Below, piece after piece: positions 10,115 through 18,524 of a DNA stretch of 64,000 nt (positions are counted from its first letter, which is position 1; each line of letters opens with the position of its first letter). The stretch is from Desulfobotulus mexicanus (GTDB taxonomy: Bacteria; Desulfobacterota; Desulfobacteria; Desulfobacterales; ASO4-4), in contig NZ_VDMB01000002.1 in assembly GCF_006175995.1 (NCBI RefSeq), positions 226,097 through 290,096 of the forward strand, in the 5' to 3' direction. The notes beneath the pieces are model-generated. The model saw nothing but the letters and a program-made list of their open reading frames with translations. It searched no databases and was not told the origin of the DNA. Made by a program: the position numbers and the translations under genes.

Positions 10115-12274
10115 TCATGGCAGTCTTTCTTTGCCAAGGCTGTGTTCAAAGTTGCCAAGGCCCTTAAGTGTCCAGTAGAAACCGATTTTCTTATCATCCT
10201 TGTCATCGGAATAAATCATATCCAGCTGCCAGCAGCCAGCGTTGTAGCGCAGGCCATAGTCCTGTTTGTTGTTGGTTTTTTCTTTAAGATTACGCTCATG
10301 TTCCCACATGAAACCAAGGGTGTCCGTCAGGCCCAGGTAGCCACGGAGATGAAGGGATGCGGAGAGATCCTTTGCATAGCGATGCTCTGCATAGAAATGG
10401 TTAATGCCTCTTTTCAGATCCAGGCCTGCGCTGTAGGCTCCCCAGTTCGAATTTTCCACAGACCAGGTGAGATCACTGAAGAGGCGGATATTATCCGATG
10501 GAAAAAGGGAGAATTCCCCTCTGGCATCGGAAAAGGCTTTTTCCCCATTTTCTTCTGCTTTGTCCATATCATAGCTCTGGGAGATTTTCAGGCGGAGAAA
10601 TTCCCTGTACCCATGCAAACTATCTTTCTTGTCTTCCTTGTCAGGAAAGCGTGCGGTCAGGCTTTGGGTGAGGCTGTAGGTGATAAGGCGTTTTTTTTCT
10701 ATTCTGTCCAGATCGTCAAAATAGGGGAGATCATTCTGGTCCTCATCCGGAATAAACTCAAAGGTGATTTTGGGCTGAAGGCTGTGGCGGATTTTATCTG
10801 CGGATGTTCTTTCCACATCAAATACCCTGTAAATCTCCGTAAAAAGATCAAGGCGGGCATCGAACAGTGTACGGTTATAATTTTTATGGCCTTCATTTTC
10901 CTTATCCATAGGATTTTCCGTATACCAGAAGGTCTGACGCAGACCAGTCGAAGGTTCTGCAGACACAGTCCCCATGCGGAAAGGGGCGTAGAGGCGGGGG
11001 GCGAGGTCAATCCGGCTCCCCTTTTCTCCGTCAATCCGGTAAAAATAGCCTCCTTCCGATTCAAAGGCATGGTAGAGAAATGTGTTTGAAAGGACCTGTC
11101 TCCGGGTGGAAAGGCGGATACGGGGAAGGCGCTGCACCGTGGAGTCCTGCAGGTTTTCTTTTCTTTTGCGGATATCATCTTCCCAGATGAACTCACCCTC
11201 TACCCTTACAATCTCAGTGTTTGTGGTTAAAAGCAGGCGGTTGGTCCGGGTTTTCTCCTTTTCCGGGTTAATCCCCCTGCCGAATTCGTTTTGAAAGAGA
11301 CTGTCGGTTTTTGCAAAGCTTAAAGATCCGCCCTTAAAATCATCAAAATAGGCGGTATCACTGAGCAGATCCAGATCCAGAAATGCCCTTGCATTTCCTG
11401 CAGGGGAAAAATTCTGTTTCATCCGGAACCAGTAGCGGTCACTGCTGATGCCGGGATTGTTTTTTTCTTCCTGATTTAGTTTCTGGCTGAGACCATCCAG
11501 TCTCAGTGTCATGCGGTCTTCTGCATTCCACATTTTTCTGTATTCCAGGCCTGTCCTGTCCCTTCCTTTCTCCATGAAGTGGTAGTAGAGGGTGGCATCG
11601 GAACTGTCGCTGATGGCAAGGTAAAGGGGTTGCAGGTGTTCATAACCGTAACGGTCTGACAGATGAATTTCAGGCATGAGCAGGCCGCTCTGTCTCTGGG
11701 TCTTGGCGGGGAAAAAAAGCCAGGGGGCATAGAGAACTGGGATGCCTCTCACGCGGAAGGCTCCATGATTCAGGGTTCCGTAACCTTCAAGGGTGACTTT
11801 GATATGGGAGGCAGTTACTTCCCAGTCAGGGACATCCCCCTCGCAGGTGGTAATGCCTGCACCATCAATCATATATGTGTGTTCTCCGATCCTTTCAATC
11901 TTTCTGCCCCTCAGGCGGAATTGTGACTTTGAAATAAAGAGAACGCCCTTTTCCATGGTGCCTGTACCTTTTTCCATATTATAATGGATACGTTCGCCTT
12001 CCATACGGTCATTGCCGGTCTGAAGCAGTATGTTGCCTTCTCCGGATATGATTTTTTCTTCTGGTATATAAAAAATACGGTCTGCGTGGAGTATCATATC
12101 CCCACCAGTAATCCTAACATTCCCAGTGGCTGTGTATTGTCCGTCTGCAGGATTATAGCCCATGTGGTCTGCTTCAATGGTATAGGGAGCAGAAGCTTCA
12201 GTCACTGTAGCATCATATGTCAGGCCGATGAAGGATAAAGCCAGCAAAGTCAGCAGGCATGGGTAAAACCGCAT
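10115..12274 (-). CDS. lptD: LPS-assembly outer-membrane protein LptD
   Basis: A 719-residue precursor with a signal peptide (about 1-28), an N-terminal OstA/LptA-like beta-jellyroll (ADHMGYNPADGQYTATGNV, roughly residues 35-140) and a C-terminal outer-membrane barrel that begins with the family's SGLLMPEI region near 215. LptD with LptE inserts lipopolysaccharide into the outer leaflet. Its presence shows a diderm LPS-bearing cell and fits the Kdo8N genes about 7 kb away. The gene appears monocistronic: hup follows behind its own promoter and tmk diverges upstream. No lptE is visible. Confidence 0.95.
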   Translation of the reverse strand: MRFYPCLLTLLALSFIGLTYDATVTEASAPYTIEADHMGYNPADGQYTATGNVRITGGDMILHADRIFYIPEEKIISGEGNILLQTGNDRMEGERIHYNMEKGTGTMEKGVLFISKSQFRLRGRKIERIGEHTYMIDGAGITTCEGDVPDWEVTASHIKVTLEGYGTLNHGAFRVRGIPVLYAPWLFFPAKTQRQSGLLMPEIHLSDRYGYEHLQPLYLAISDSSDATLYYHFMEKGRDRTGLEYRKMWNAEDRMTLRLDGLSQKLNQEEKNNPGISSDRYWFRMKQNFSPAGNARAFLDLDLLSDTAYFDDFKGGSLSFAKTDSLFQNEFGRGINPEKEKTRTNRLLLTTNTEIVRVEGEFIWEDDIRKRKENLQDSTVQRLPRIRLSTRRQVLSNTFLYHAFESEGGYFYRIDGEKGSRIDLAPRLYAPFRMGTVSAEPSTGLRQTFWYTENPMDKENEGHKNYNRTLFDARLDLFTEIYRVFDVERTSADKIRHSLQPKITFEFIPDEDQNDLPYFDDLDRIEKKRLITYSLTQSLTARFPDKEDKKDSLHGYREFLRLKISQSYDMDKAEENGEKAFSDARGEFSLFPSDNIRLFSDLTWSVENSNWGAYSAGLDLKRGINHFYAEHRYAKDLSASLHLRGYLGLTDTLGFMWEHERNLKEKTNNKQDYGLRYNAGCWQLDMIYSDDKDDKKIGFYWTLKGLGNFEHSLGKERLP

Positions 12275-12433
12275 AAACAGTCATCCTGTGTTTTCCGGGA
12301 AAAAGAATACGGGGGCTTTTCCTTGAACCTCCGAAGGTTATGGACTATACATGCACTTTAAGGCCCGGACAAGGGCGTTGGATGGACAATATTGTCCAAA
12401 AACACAAGGGAAGCCCCGAAGGAAATCATTCTT

Positions 12434-13081
12434 ATGCTTATCACCCTCTGCGGCGGTGAAGGTGCTGGAAAAAGTACCCAGGTACTGCGCCTTGCCCAAA
12501 GGCTTGAAAAAAAAGGATACGGGGTGGTCTCTACCCGTGAACCCGGTGGGACAGCCATTGGTCGTAAAATCCGGGCTCTGCTTCTGGACCCTGCCAACGG
12601 AGCCATAGTGGCGGATACAGAGCTTTTTCTTTATGCTGCAGACCGGGCTCAGCATCTGGCAGAGGTGGTCAGGCCTGCCCTTGCCGCAGGAAAGATAGTC
12701 ATCAGTGATCGTTTTGCAGACAGTACCACGGTGTATCAGGGGGTTGCCCGGGGTCTGGCTCCTGAGCGTATTCAGCAGGTCCATGATCTGGTGCTTCAGG
12801 GACTTTGTCCGGATATCACCTTTCTTCTGGATTTACCACCGGAAGAAGGTCTGGCAAGGGCCTTATCCCAGGCGGCCCTTGGTGCAAGAAAAGCAGAAGA
12901 GATGCGCTTTGAACAGGAAACTCTTGTTTTTCACCGGAATATCCGGCAGGGATTTTTGGATCTGGCGGAAAAAGAAAAGTATCGTTTTTTTATTGTGGAT
13001 GCCATGCAGCATCCGGATCTGCTGACGGAGCAGATGATTACCATTGTGGAAGAAAAACTCTTGGAGATTCAGACCCGATAA
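12434..13081 (+). CDS. tmk: Thymidylate kinase
   Basis: A 215-residue kinase phosphorylating dTMP to dTDP. The P-loop GGEGAGKST is at residues 6-14, the DR(Y/F/H) motif appears as SDRFADST and the nucleotide motif TREPGGT follows the P-loop. The ATG at 12434 is chosen because GAAGGAAAT precedes it by about 8 bases and because the family starts just before the P-loop; the open frame extends 14 codons further upstream. The gene is followed 10 bases later by a small unknown gene and then a photolyase, on the same strand. Confidence 0.95.
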   Translation: MLITLCGGEGAGKSTQVLRLAQRLEKKGYGVVSTREPGGTAIGRKIRALLLDPANGAIVADTELFLYAADRAQHLAEVVRPALAAGKIVISDRFADSTTVYQGVARGLAPERIQQVHDLVLQGLCPDITFLLDLPPEEGLARALSQAALGARKAEEMRFEQETLVFHRNIRQGFLDLAEKEKYRFFIVDAMQHPDLLTEQMITIVEEKLLEIQTR

Positions 13082-13091
13082 GGAGATTGCC

Positions 13092-13370
13092 ATGGCAGAC
13101 AGCCTGAATGAAACGGAAAAGTGGGGGGAAAGTCTTTTTGATGATACCTATGACCGTACTTTTTTTGAACTGATGCGGAATAAGGAAACCAATCCCAACA
13201 TTTCCATCATTGAGATTGAGGCAAGACTTAATGACAGGTACCTGAGTTTCGGCCATGGCTGGGATGGAGGAAGCCCTGTGCAGGAAGTGATGCTTTCTGC
13301 TGAAATTGCGGCACTGGAAGCTTTTCTGGCAGAGTGGCGGGGTCAGCTTTCTCCTTTGAAACGGATATAG
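13092..13370 (+). CDS. Small conserved-looking protein of unknown function
   Basis: A 92-residue acidic, soluble protein (MADSLNETEK...) with no signal peptide or membrane segment that I can see. I do not recognise a family. The AAGGAG ribosome site 6 bases before the ATG at 13092, the close spacing to tmk (10 bases) and to the photolyase (2 bases) support a real gene in an operon. Segments such as IEIEARLNDRYLSFGHG suggest a small folded protein rather than chance coding. The longer frame starting at 13044 overlaps tmk and lacks a ribosome site. Confidence 0.75.
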   Translation: MADSLNETEKWGESLFDDTYDRTFFELMRNKETNPNISIIEIEARLNDRYLSFGHGWDGGSPVQEVMLSAEIAALEAFLAEWRGQLSPLKRI

Positions 13371-13372
13371 TC

Positions 13373-14785
13373 ATGGAGGAAGTCCTGTATGCCTTTTCCC
13401 GTGTGGGGGAAAAAAGAATACAGCGTAAAAATGACAGGGGCTTTTGCAGAGATGCGGGCTATGTGCTCTACTGGATGCAGCAGTCCCAGCGGGTGGAGGA
13501 CAATCCTGCCTTAGCCTTTGCCCTGGAAACTGCGGCTTTTTTGAAAAAACCTCTGGTGGTGGCTTTTTCCCTCTGGGGATATTATCCGGAAGCCAGGTGG
13601 CCCCATTTTGTTTTTATGCTGGAGGGCCTTCAGGAAATTGCAGCTAAGTTGCAGTCCATGGGTATTGCCTTTGTACTTCGCATTGGGGAGCCTGAAGATA
13701 CCATATATCAGCTGGCAGGGGATGCTGCTGCCCTGATCTGTGACGTGGGGTATCTTCGCCATCAGAAAATTTGGCGGGAAAATCTTGCGAAACGGCTTTC
13801 ATGTGCCGTCTTTGCCGTGGAAGCCAGTGTGGTGGTGCCAGTGGCCGAAGCTTTTCACCGCAGAGCCTATGCAGCTTATGTTCTCCGTCCTAAAATCATG
13901 GGGAAAATGGCGGATTTTCTGGAGCCTGTGTCCATGCTTCCGGCACATCCTTTCAAGGGTAATCCGCCCGCAGGGGAAAATCCCGAAGAAGGGGAGGCTC
14001 TCCTGCACAGGGCCGGGGTTCCATGGTCCTCCATGCCAGAGGCCTGGTTTTTTAAGGGTGGAGAAAAGGCCGCCCTTAACTGTCTGGATAATTTCCTTGA
14101 ACAGAGGGCAAAAAACTATGTGAAGGACAGAAGCTTGCCCCATAGATATGCGGTATCTTTTCTTTCTCCTTTTCTGCACTTTGGCATGATCAGTCCGGGG
14201 CTTGTGGTGCGCAGGGTGCAGGCCGGTGGGCTGGAACCGGAAGTCAGGGAAGCTTTTCTGGAGCAGTTTGTGGTAAGACGGGAGCTGGCCGTGAATTTTG
14301 TGAATTATACGCCGGATTATGACAATTATAACTGCCTTCCGCCATGGGCAAGGGAAACCCTGGAGCTGCACAGGGGGGATGAAAGGCCTTATCTTTATAC
14401 TTTAAAAGAGCTGGAGGATGCCTCTACCCATGATCCTTACTGGAATGCAGCCATGGAGGAAATGCGTCTGACCGGATATATGCACAATGTGATGCGCATG
14501 TACTGGGGGAAAAAAATTCTGGAGTGGTCGCCCTCTCCGGAAGAGGCCTTTGAACGTATTCTCTATCTGAACAACTGTTTATTTCTCGATGGCAGAGATC
14601 CCTGTTCCTATGCAGGGTGTGGATGGATTTTTGGTCTGCATGACAGGCCCTGGCCTTCAAGGCCGATTTTTGGCAGTGTCCGTTTCATGGCTGCTTCGGG
14701 CCTTGAGCGCAAAAGCCGTATTGCCGAATATGTCCGCCATGTGAACGGCTTGCCCGGTATCTTGAATAAAACTTCCGCTCCGTAA
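13373..14785 (+). CDS. phr: Class II CPD photolyase
   Basis: A 470-residue FAD-dependent deoxyribodipyrimidine photolyase that repairs UV cyclobutane dimers with light. The N-terminal antenna domain has DNPALAFAL, and the FAD-binding domain has the class II patterns FLQFVVRREL-like (EQFVVRRELAVNF), TGYMHNVMRMYWGK and the C-terminal GCGWIFGLHD, rather than class I signatures. The start at 13373 is the first ATG after the preceding stop; its ribosome site is weak, so translational coupling is likely. A light-repair enzyme suggests at least occasional exposure to sunlit surface sediment or water. Confidence 0.93.
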   Translation: MEEVLYAFSRVGEKRIQRKNDRGFCRDAGYVLYWMQQSQRVEDNPALAFALETAAFLKKPLVVAFSLWGYYPEARWPHFVFMLEGLQEIAAKLQSMGIAFVLRIGEPEDTIYQLAGDAAALICDVGYLRHQKIWRENLAKRLSCAVFAVEASVVVPVAEAFHRRAYAAYVLRPKIMGKMADFLEPVSMLPAHPFKGNPPAGENPEEGEALLHRAGVPWSSMPEAWFFKGGEKAALNCLDNFLEQRAKNYVKDRSLPHRYAVSFLSPFLHFGMISPGLVVRRVQAGGLEPEVREAFLEQFVVRRELAVNFVNYTPDYDNYNCLPPWARETLELHRGDERPYLYTLKELEDASTHDPYWNAAMEEMRLTGYMHNVMRMYWGKKILEWSPSPEEAFERILYLNNCLFLDGRDPCSYAGCGWIFGLHDRPWPSRPIFGSVRFMAASGLERKSRIAEYVRHVNGLPGILNKTSAP

Positions 14786-14794
14786 AAAATCTAA

Positions 14795-14840
14795 AAACGA
14801 TTGCAGGCTCACTTGCAAACATCTTGGGTGCCTTATGCCC
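14795..14840. repeat. Repeat R1, partial inverted copy D
   Basis: AAACGATTGCA, TCACTTGCAAACA and GGGTGCCTT occur here in the order expected of the reverse complement of R1 (compare 24600-24655). It lies between the photolyase stop and the cysteine synthase start. Confidence 0.5.
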
Positions 14841-14865
14841 AGAACCCAATATTTCAGGATATTAT

Positions 14866-17142
14866 ATGTCAAATTCCCTTCTGGATCTCATAGGTAATAC
14901 CCCTCTGGTGGAAATCCGTCGCATGAATCCCAATCCTTTGGTGCGGATTTTTGCCAAACTGGAATATATGAATCCCGGTGGCTCGGTAAAGGATCGTGCA
15001 GCCCTTTACATGATACGCATGGCCGAGGAGGCGGGTATTCTCACCAAAGACAAGGTGGTGATTGAGGCCACCAGCGGCAATACGGGCATAGGCCTTGCCA
15101 TGGTCTGTGCCATAAAGGGCTACCGCTTAATGCTGGCCATGAGTGAATCCGTAAGTCTGGAAAGACGGCGTATTTTAAAGGCAAGGGGGGCTGAAATTCT
15201 CCTGACGCCGGGGCATCTGGGTACAGATGGCGCCATTGAGGCCGTCTATCGGCTGGTACGGGAACATCCTGACCGATACTTTATGACAGACCAGTACAAT
15301 ACCGAAGCCAACTGGCGGGCCCATGCCGAAGGCACTTCAAGGGAAATCTGGGATCAGACCGGAGGAAAGGTGGATGCCGTTGTGGCCACCATGGGCACCA
15401 CGGGGACGCTCATGGGCCTTTCAAGGGGCTTGAAGGCTTTGAATTCTGCAGTCCGTATCATTGGTGTGGAACCCTATCTCGGTCACAAGATTCAGGGCCT
15501 TAAAAACATGAAGGAAGCCTACCAGCCGGAACTCTATGAAAAAAACAGGCTGGATCAGAAGGTGAATATCGAGGATGGCAGGGCCTTTGAAACGGCCCGC
15601 AAACTTGCCCTGGAAGAGGGTCTTCTTGTGGGTATGAGCAGCGGAGCTGCCATGGCTGTAGCCCAGGATGTGGCCGCATCCATGGAAAAGGGGATTGTGG
15701 TGGTGATGCTGCCGGACAGTGGGGAGCGTTATCTGTCCACCGAACTTTTTGCCAGCAAGACACCTGAGACTCTGAAATTTTACAATACCCTCAGTCGCAC
15801 CAGAGAGGCCTTTAAGCCCCTGCATGAGGGAAAGGCTTCCGTTTACTCATGTGGCCCCACCGTCCATGACCGCATGCATCTTGGAGGATGCCGCAGGGCT
15901 GTTTTCAGTGATCTGCTCAGCCGTTATTTGAAATACCGGGGACTGGATGTAACCCATGTCATGAATATTACAGACATGGATGATAAGACCATCGCAGGTT
16001 CCGAGGCCGCAGGTCTTCCCTTAAAGGATTTTACCGAAAAGTGGATAAACATTTTCCATGCAGATCTTGCAAGGCTTAAGGTGGAGCCTGCCAAGCACTA
16101 TCCTTTGGTAAGTGAGCATCTGGATGATATGGTATCCCTCACAAGAAAACTGGTCAGCTCCGGTGTGGCCTATGAAAAACATCATTCCATCTATTTTAAT
16201 ATTTCCGCATTTCCCGAATACGGTTCCCTGTCCGGAGTGGATCTGGACAAGATCCGTCTGGGAGCAACAGTTGATCTTGAGGAATATGAAAAGGATAACC
16301 CCAGGGATTTTACCCTGCTCAAGCGTATCCGGCTTTCCGAGCTGAAACGGGGAATTTATGCTTCTACGGAATGGGGCAATGTAAGGCCTTCTTTGCATCT
16401 TCAGTGTGCAGCCATGTCCATGAAATATCTGGGACAGACCTTTGACATACATACCAGCTCCAGGGATCTTCTTTTTCCCCACCATGAAAACGAGATTGCC
16501 ATCGCCACCGCAGCCACAGGTGCCCCCATGGCCCGCTGCTGGATGCATTGTGACCGGGTTTTTGTGGATGGTCAGGCCGTGGGACAGGAATGCCGGATAA
16601 CTCTGGAAGATCTAGAGAAACGGGGGATGACGGACAGGGAAATCCGTTTCTGGCTTCTTTCGGCCCACTACCGTAAGCCTGCCCTGCTCACCGAAGATAT
16701 TCAGCTGGCCGTGCGCCGTTCCCTTTCCCGCATAGACAGCTGTATCCACAGGCTTGCCTGTCTGACCATGGGTGAGGAGAACCCTGAGATGGAAAGGCTG
16801 ACTTTGGAACTCAAGGAGAATTTTATCCGGGATATGGATGATGACCTTAATATCTCGGCAGCCATGGGCGGGATATTCAATCAGATCCGGAGCATCAACC
16901 GCCTTCTTGCCGAAGGCAGGGTAGGGTCGCTGGGTGCATCGGCAATCCTTCAGGTTTTCAGGGAGCTGGACAGCGTGCTTCAGGTCTTTGATTTTGTGGA
17001 TACATCCGGAAATCCTGAGATCGGACTGAAGCTTGCCGAAAGGGAGGCCGCCCGCAGCCGGGGTGACTGGGAAGCTGCGGATTATCTGAGGGAAGAACTG
17101 CTGCGCATGGGAGTCATGCTGCAGGATGGAAAAAAGATTTAA
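14866..17142 (+). CDS. Fusion of cysteine synthase and a degenerate cysteinyl-tRNA synthetase
   Basis: A 758-residue two-domain protein. Residues 1 to about 315 are a complete O-acetylserine sulfhydrylase: PLP lysine Lys42 in GGSVKD, TSGNTGIG at 69-76 and GTTGTLMG at 177-184. Residues about 322-758 align with cysteinyl-tRNA synthetase: CGPTVHD with zinc-type Cys329, HLGG in place of HIGH at 338-341, Cys514 in HLQCAAM and HHENE at 539-543. Two features are abnormal: the KMSKS loop is replaced by QAVGQECRI (570-578) and the Trp usually before the second zinc Cys is Leu510. Aminoacylation is therefore doubtful; the second domain might act as a sensor, a cysteine-activating enzyme or a tRNA-independent ligase. 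The start follows CAGGAT by 8 bases. A normal cysS elsewhere in the genome is predicted. Confidence 0.9.
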   Translation: MSNSLLDLIGNTPLVEIRRMNPNPLVRIFAKLEYMNPGGSVKDRAALYMIRMAEEAGILTKDKVVIEATSGNTGIGLAMVCAIKGYRLMLAMSESVSLERRRILKARGAEILLTPGHLGTDGAIEAVYRLVREHPDRYFMTDQYNTEANWRAHAEGTSREIWDQTGGKVDAVVATMGTTGTLMGLSRGLKALNSAVRIIGVEPYLGHKIQGLKNMKEAYQPELYEKNRLDQKVNIEDGRAFETARKLALEEGLLVGMSSGAAMAVAQDVAASMEKGIVVVMLPDSGERYLSTELFASKTPETLKFYNTLSRTREAFKPLHEGKASVYSCGPTVHDRMHLGGCRRAVFSDLLSRYLKYRGLDVTHVMNITDMDDKTIAGSEAAGLPLKDFTEKWINIFHADLARLKVEPAKHYPLVSEHLDDMVSLTRKLVSSGVAYEKHHSIYFNISAFPEYGSLSGVDLDKIRLGATVDLEEYEKDNPRDFTLLKRIRLSELKRGIYASTEWGNVRPSLHLQCAAMSMKYLGQTFDIHTSSRDLLFPHHENEIAIATAATGAPMARCWMHCDRVFVDGQAVGQECRITLEDLEKRGMTDREIRFWLLSAHYRKPALLTEDIQLAVRRSLSRIDSCIHRLACLTMGEENPEMERLTLELKENFIRDMDDDLNISAAMGGIFNQIRSINRLLAEGRVGSLGASAILQVFRELDSVLQVFDFVDTSGNPEIGLKLAEREAARSRGDWEAADYLREELLRMGVMLQDGKKI

Positions 17143-17162
17143 TAATCAAGGAGCTGTGTCTT

Positions 17163-17984
17163 ATGGAAGTTCTATATTTTCCTTTTTTGAATGTGAACGC
17201 CCTTTCCATAGGCTGTATCCGTTCCTTTGCTCCCAGAGTCCACATCCTTAAAGGCCTGGAGTCTGCCCTTTTTCCGCCCACCCTTGAAGCCATGCAGGAA
17301 GGCTGGCTGATTCCCATAAAACCTAAAGGGCTGGATTTTGATCTTTTGTCAGCCATGGCTGCAAGTCTGGAGGAGAGGGCTGGGTTTCTCGGTAAAGAGG
17401 GCTTGGGACATTTTTTTTCAAAAAAAGAAGAGTCCGTGCCTGACCCCCATATTCTGGCCAGACAGATACGTGGCGAAGTGTCTGTTGGTACTGTTGTGGA
17501 AAAAAAAGATGAATCCCTTGCCATGGCTGCTTTTTTTTTAATGAAGGCCGAAGCCTTTGACAGGGAGAATCAGGAGCTGGAAGAAGATTTTCGGAAGGTT
17601 GCATCCGCAGGCAGGAATATGCTGGCGGGTCTTATGGGGGAAAGCACCGGTGAAAATATAGTCAGGGATGGGGAGAAGCCGGTTCTCTGTCGGATGGAAG
17701 AACGGATACGTTTCTGGCTGCGCCTCTTCCTTGCCTGTGAAAAGGCTCCTTTTTTCTGGGTGACGGATCTGCCAGGAGCAGAAGAAATTCTGGAAGGTAT
17801 TTTTTCTGGCAAAATCCATAGAATGGACAGGCCACCTGAAGATGGTCCGCTTATTTCTGCCAGGGTGAATGGAACCCTGCTTCGGGTTTCTGTACAGGAG
17901 GCTTTTCCCGGTGAAAAAAAGGCCTTGCATTTTCCTGAGTTTTTATGGATTTTTTGTCTGGATATTCCTGCAATGATGGGGTAA
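17163..17984 (+). CDS. Protein of unknown function downstream of the cysK-cysS fusion
   Basis: A 273-residue soluble protein starting 20 bases after the fusion gene, with AAGGAG overlapping the intergenic space, so likely the same transcript. I do not recognise a family. It begins MEVLYFPFLNVNALSIGCI, has a helical charged middle (KAEAFDRENQELEEDF near 140) and a hydrophobic FLWIFCLDIP end, with no signal peptide. It could be a partner of the fusion protein, but only position supports that. Confidence 0.7.
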   Translation: MEVLYFPFLNVNALSIGCIRSFAPRVHILKGLESALFPPTLEAMQEGWLIPIKPKGLDFDLLSAMAASLEERAGFLGKEGLGHFFSKKEESVPDPHILARQIRGEVSVGTVVEKKDESLAMAAFFLMKAEAFDRENQELEEDFRKVASAGRNMLAGLMGESTGENIVRDGEKPVLCRMEERIRFWLRLFLACEKAPFFWVTDLPGAEEILEGIFSGKIHRMDRPPEDGPLISARVNGTLLRVSVQEAFPGEKKALHFPEFLWIFCLDIPAMMG

Positions 17985-18061
17985 GGAAAAGCTTCTTTTT
18001 GCTGATTTGAAGGTCATCGGGAACAGGTCTTTTTAATAGCGGACTGAAGGTATATTCCAGC

Positions 18062-18091
18062 TTGACAAAGCTTTAAAAAAGCAGTTCTAAT
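18062..18091 (+). promoter_or_regulatory. Possible ferredoxin promoter
   Basis: TTGACA at 18062-18067 and TCTAAT at 18086-18091 are separated by 18 bases, about 140 bases upstream of the ferredoxin start. A second TTGACA at 18130 lacks a clear -10. Consensus match only. Confidence 0.4.
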
Positions 18092-18229
18092 TACGGGCAT
18101 GTTGTTTTAAGGCAAAGTGTCCCTCTGTTTGACAGGTGGTGTCTTTTCCGGCAGGGAAACCCACCATCCCCATAAAGATGCAAGGGCATCCTTAATTTTT
18201 ATTTTATTATTTTATAAGGAGTACGGAAG

Positions 18230-18421
18230 ATGAGTACCTATACCCCCATCGTTGATGAAGATAAGTGTGTTGGATGTGAAGAATGTGTGGATGTATGTCC
18301 TACGGATGTATTTGAAATGCAGGATGGTAAATCCGTTCCCGTAAATGCTGATGAGTGCCTGGGCTGCGAAAGCTGCCTTGAGGTTTGTGAGCCGGCAGCC
18401 ATTGTTATTGAAGGACTTTAA
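18230..18421 (+). CDS. 2[4Fe-4S] ferredoxin
   Basis: A 63-residue cytoplasmic electron carrier. Two cluster motifs are visible: CVGCEECVDVCP at 13-24 and CLGCESCLEVCE at 43-54, the second ending in Cys-Glu where Pro is usual. A good AAGGAG ribosome site precedes the ATG, it has its own terminator and probably its own promoter, so it is a single-gene unit suited to high expression. It could serve the aldehyde:ferredoxin oxidoreductase encoded 33 kb away, but many partners are possible. Confidence 0.95.
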   Translation: MSTYTPIVDEDKCVGCEECVDVCPTDVFEMQDGKSVPVNADECLGCESCLEVCEPAAIVIEGL

Positions 18422-18480
18422 CAGCTAAAAATTTCAGCAGGGTGTGTTGTACTCATTCCCATGCAACTTGTTTAAAACTA

Positions 18481-18517
18481 AAAACCCGGAAAGGGCCTGT
18501 GGCTCTGCCGGGTTTTT
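18481..18517. terminator. Bidirectional intrinsic terminator
   Basis: AAAACCCGG (18481-18489) pairs with CCGGGTTTT (18508-18516), followed by T-rich sequence in both directions. It lies between the convergent ferredoxin and aminopeptidase genes and can serve both. Confidence 0.8.
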
Positions 18518-18524
18518 GTTATTT

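Noticed and set aside
10142..11089. 315-codon frame opposite lptD
   Set aside because: Fully inside a well-identified gene on the other strand; composition is that of an antisense shadow.
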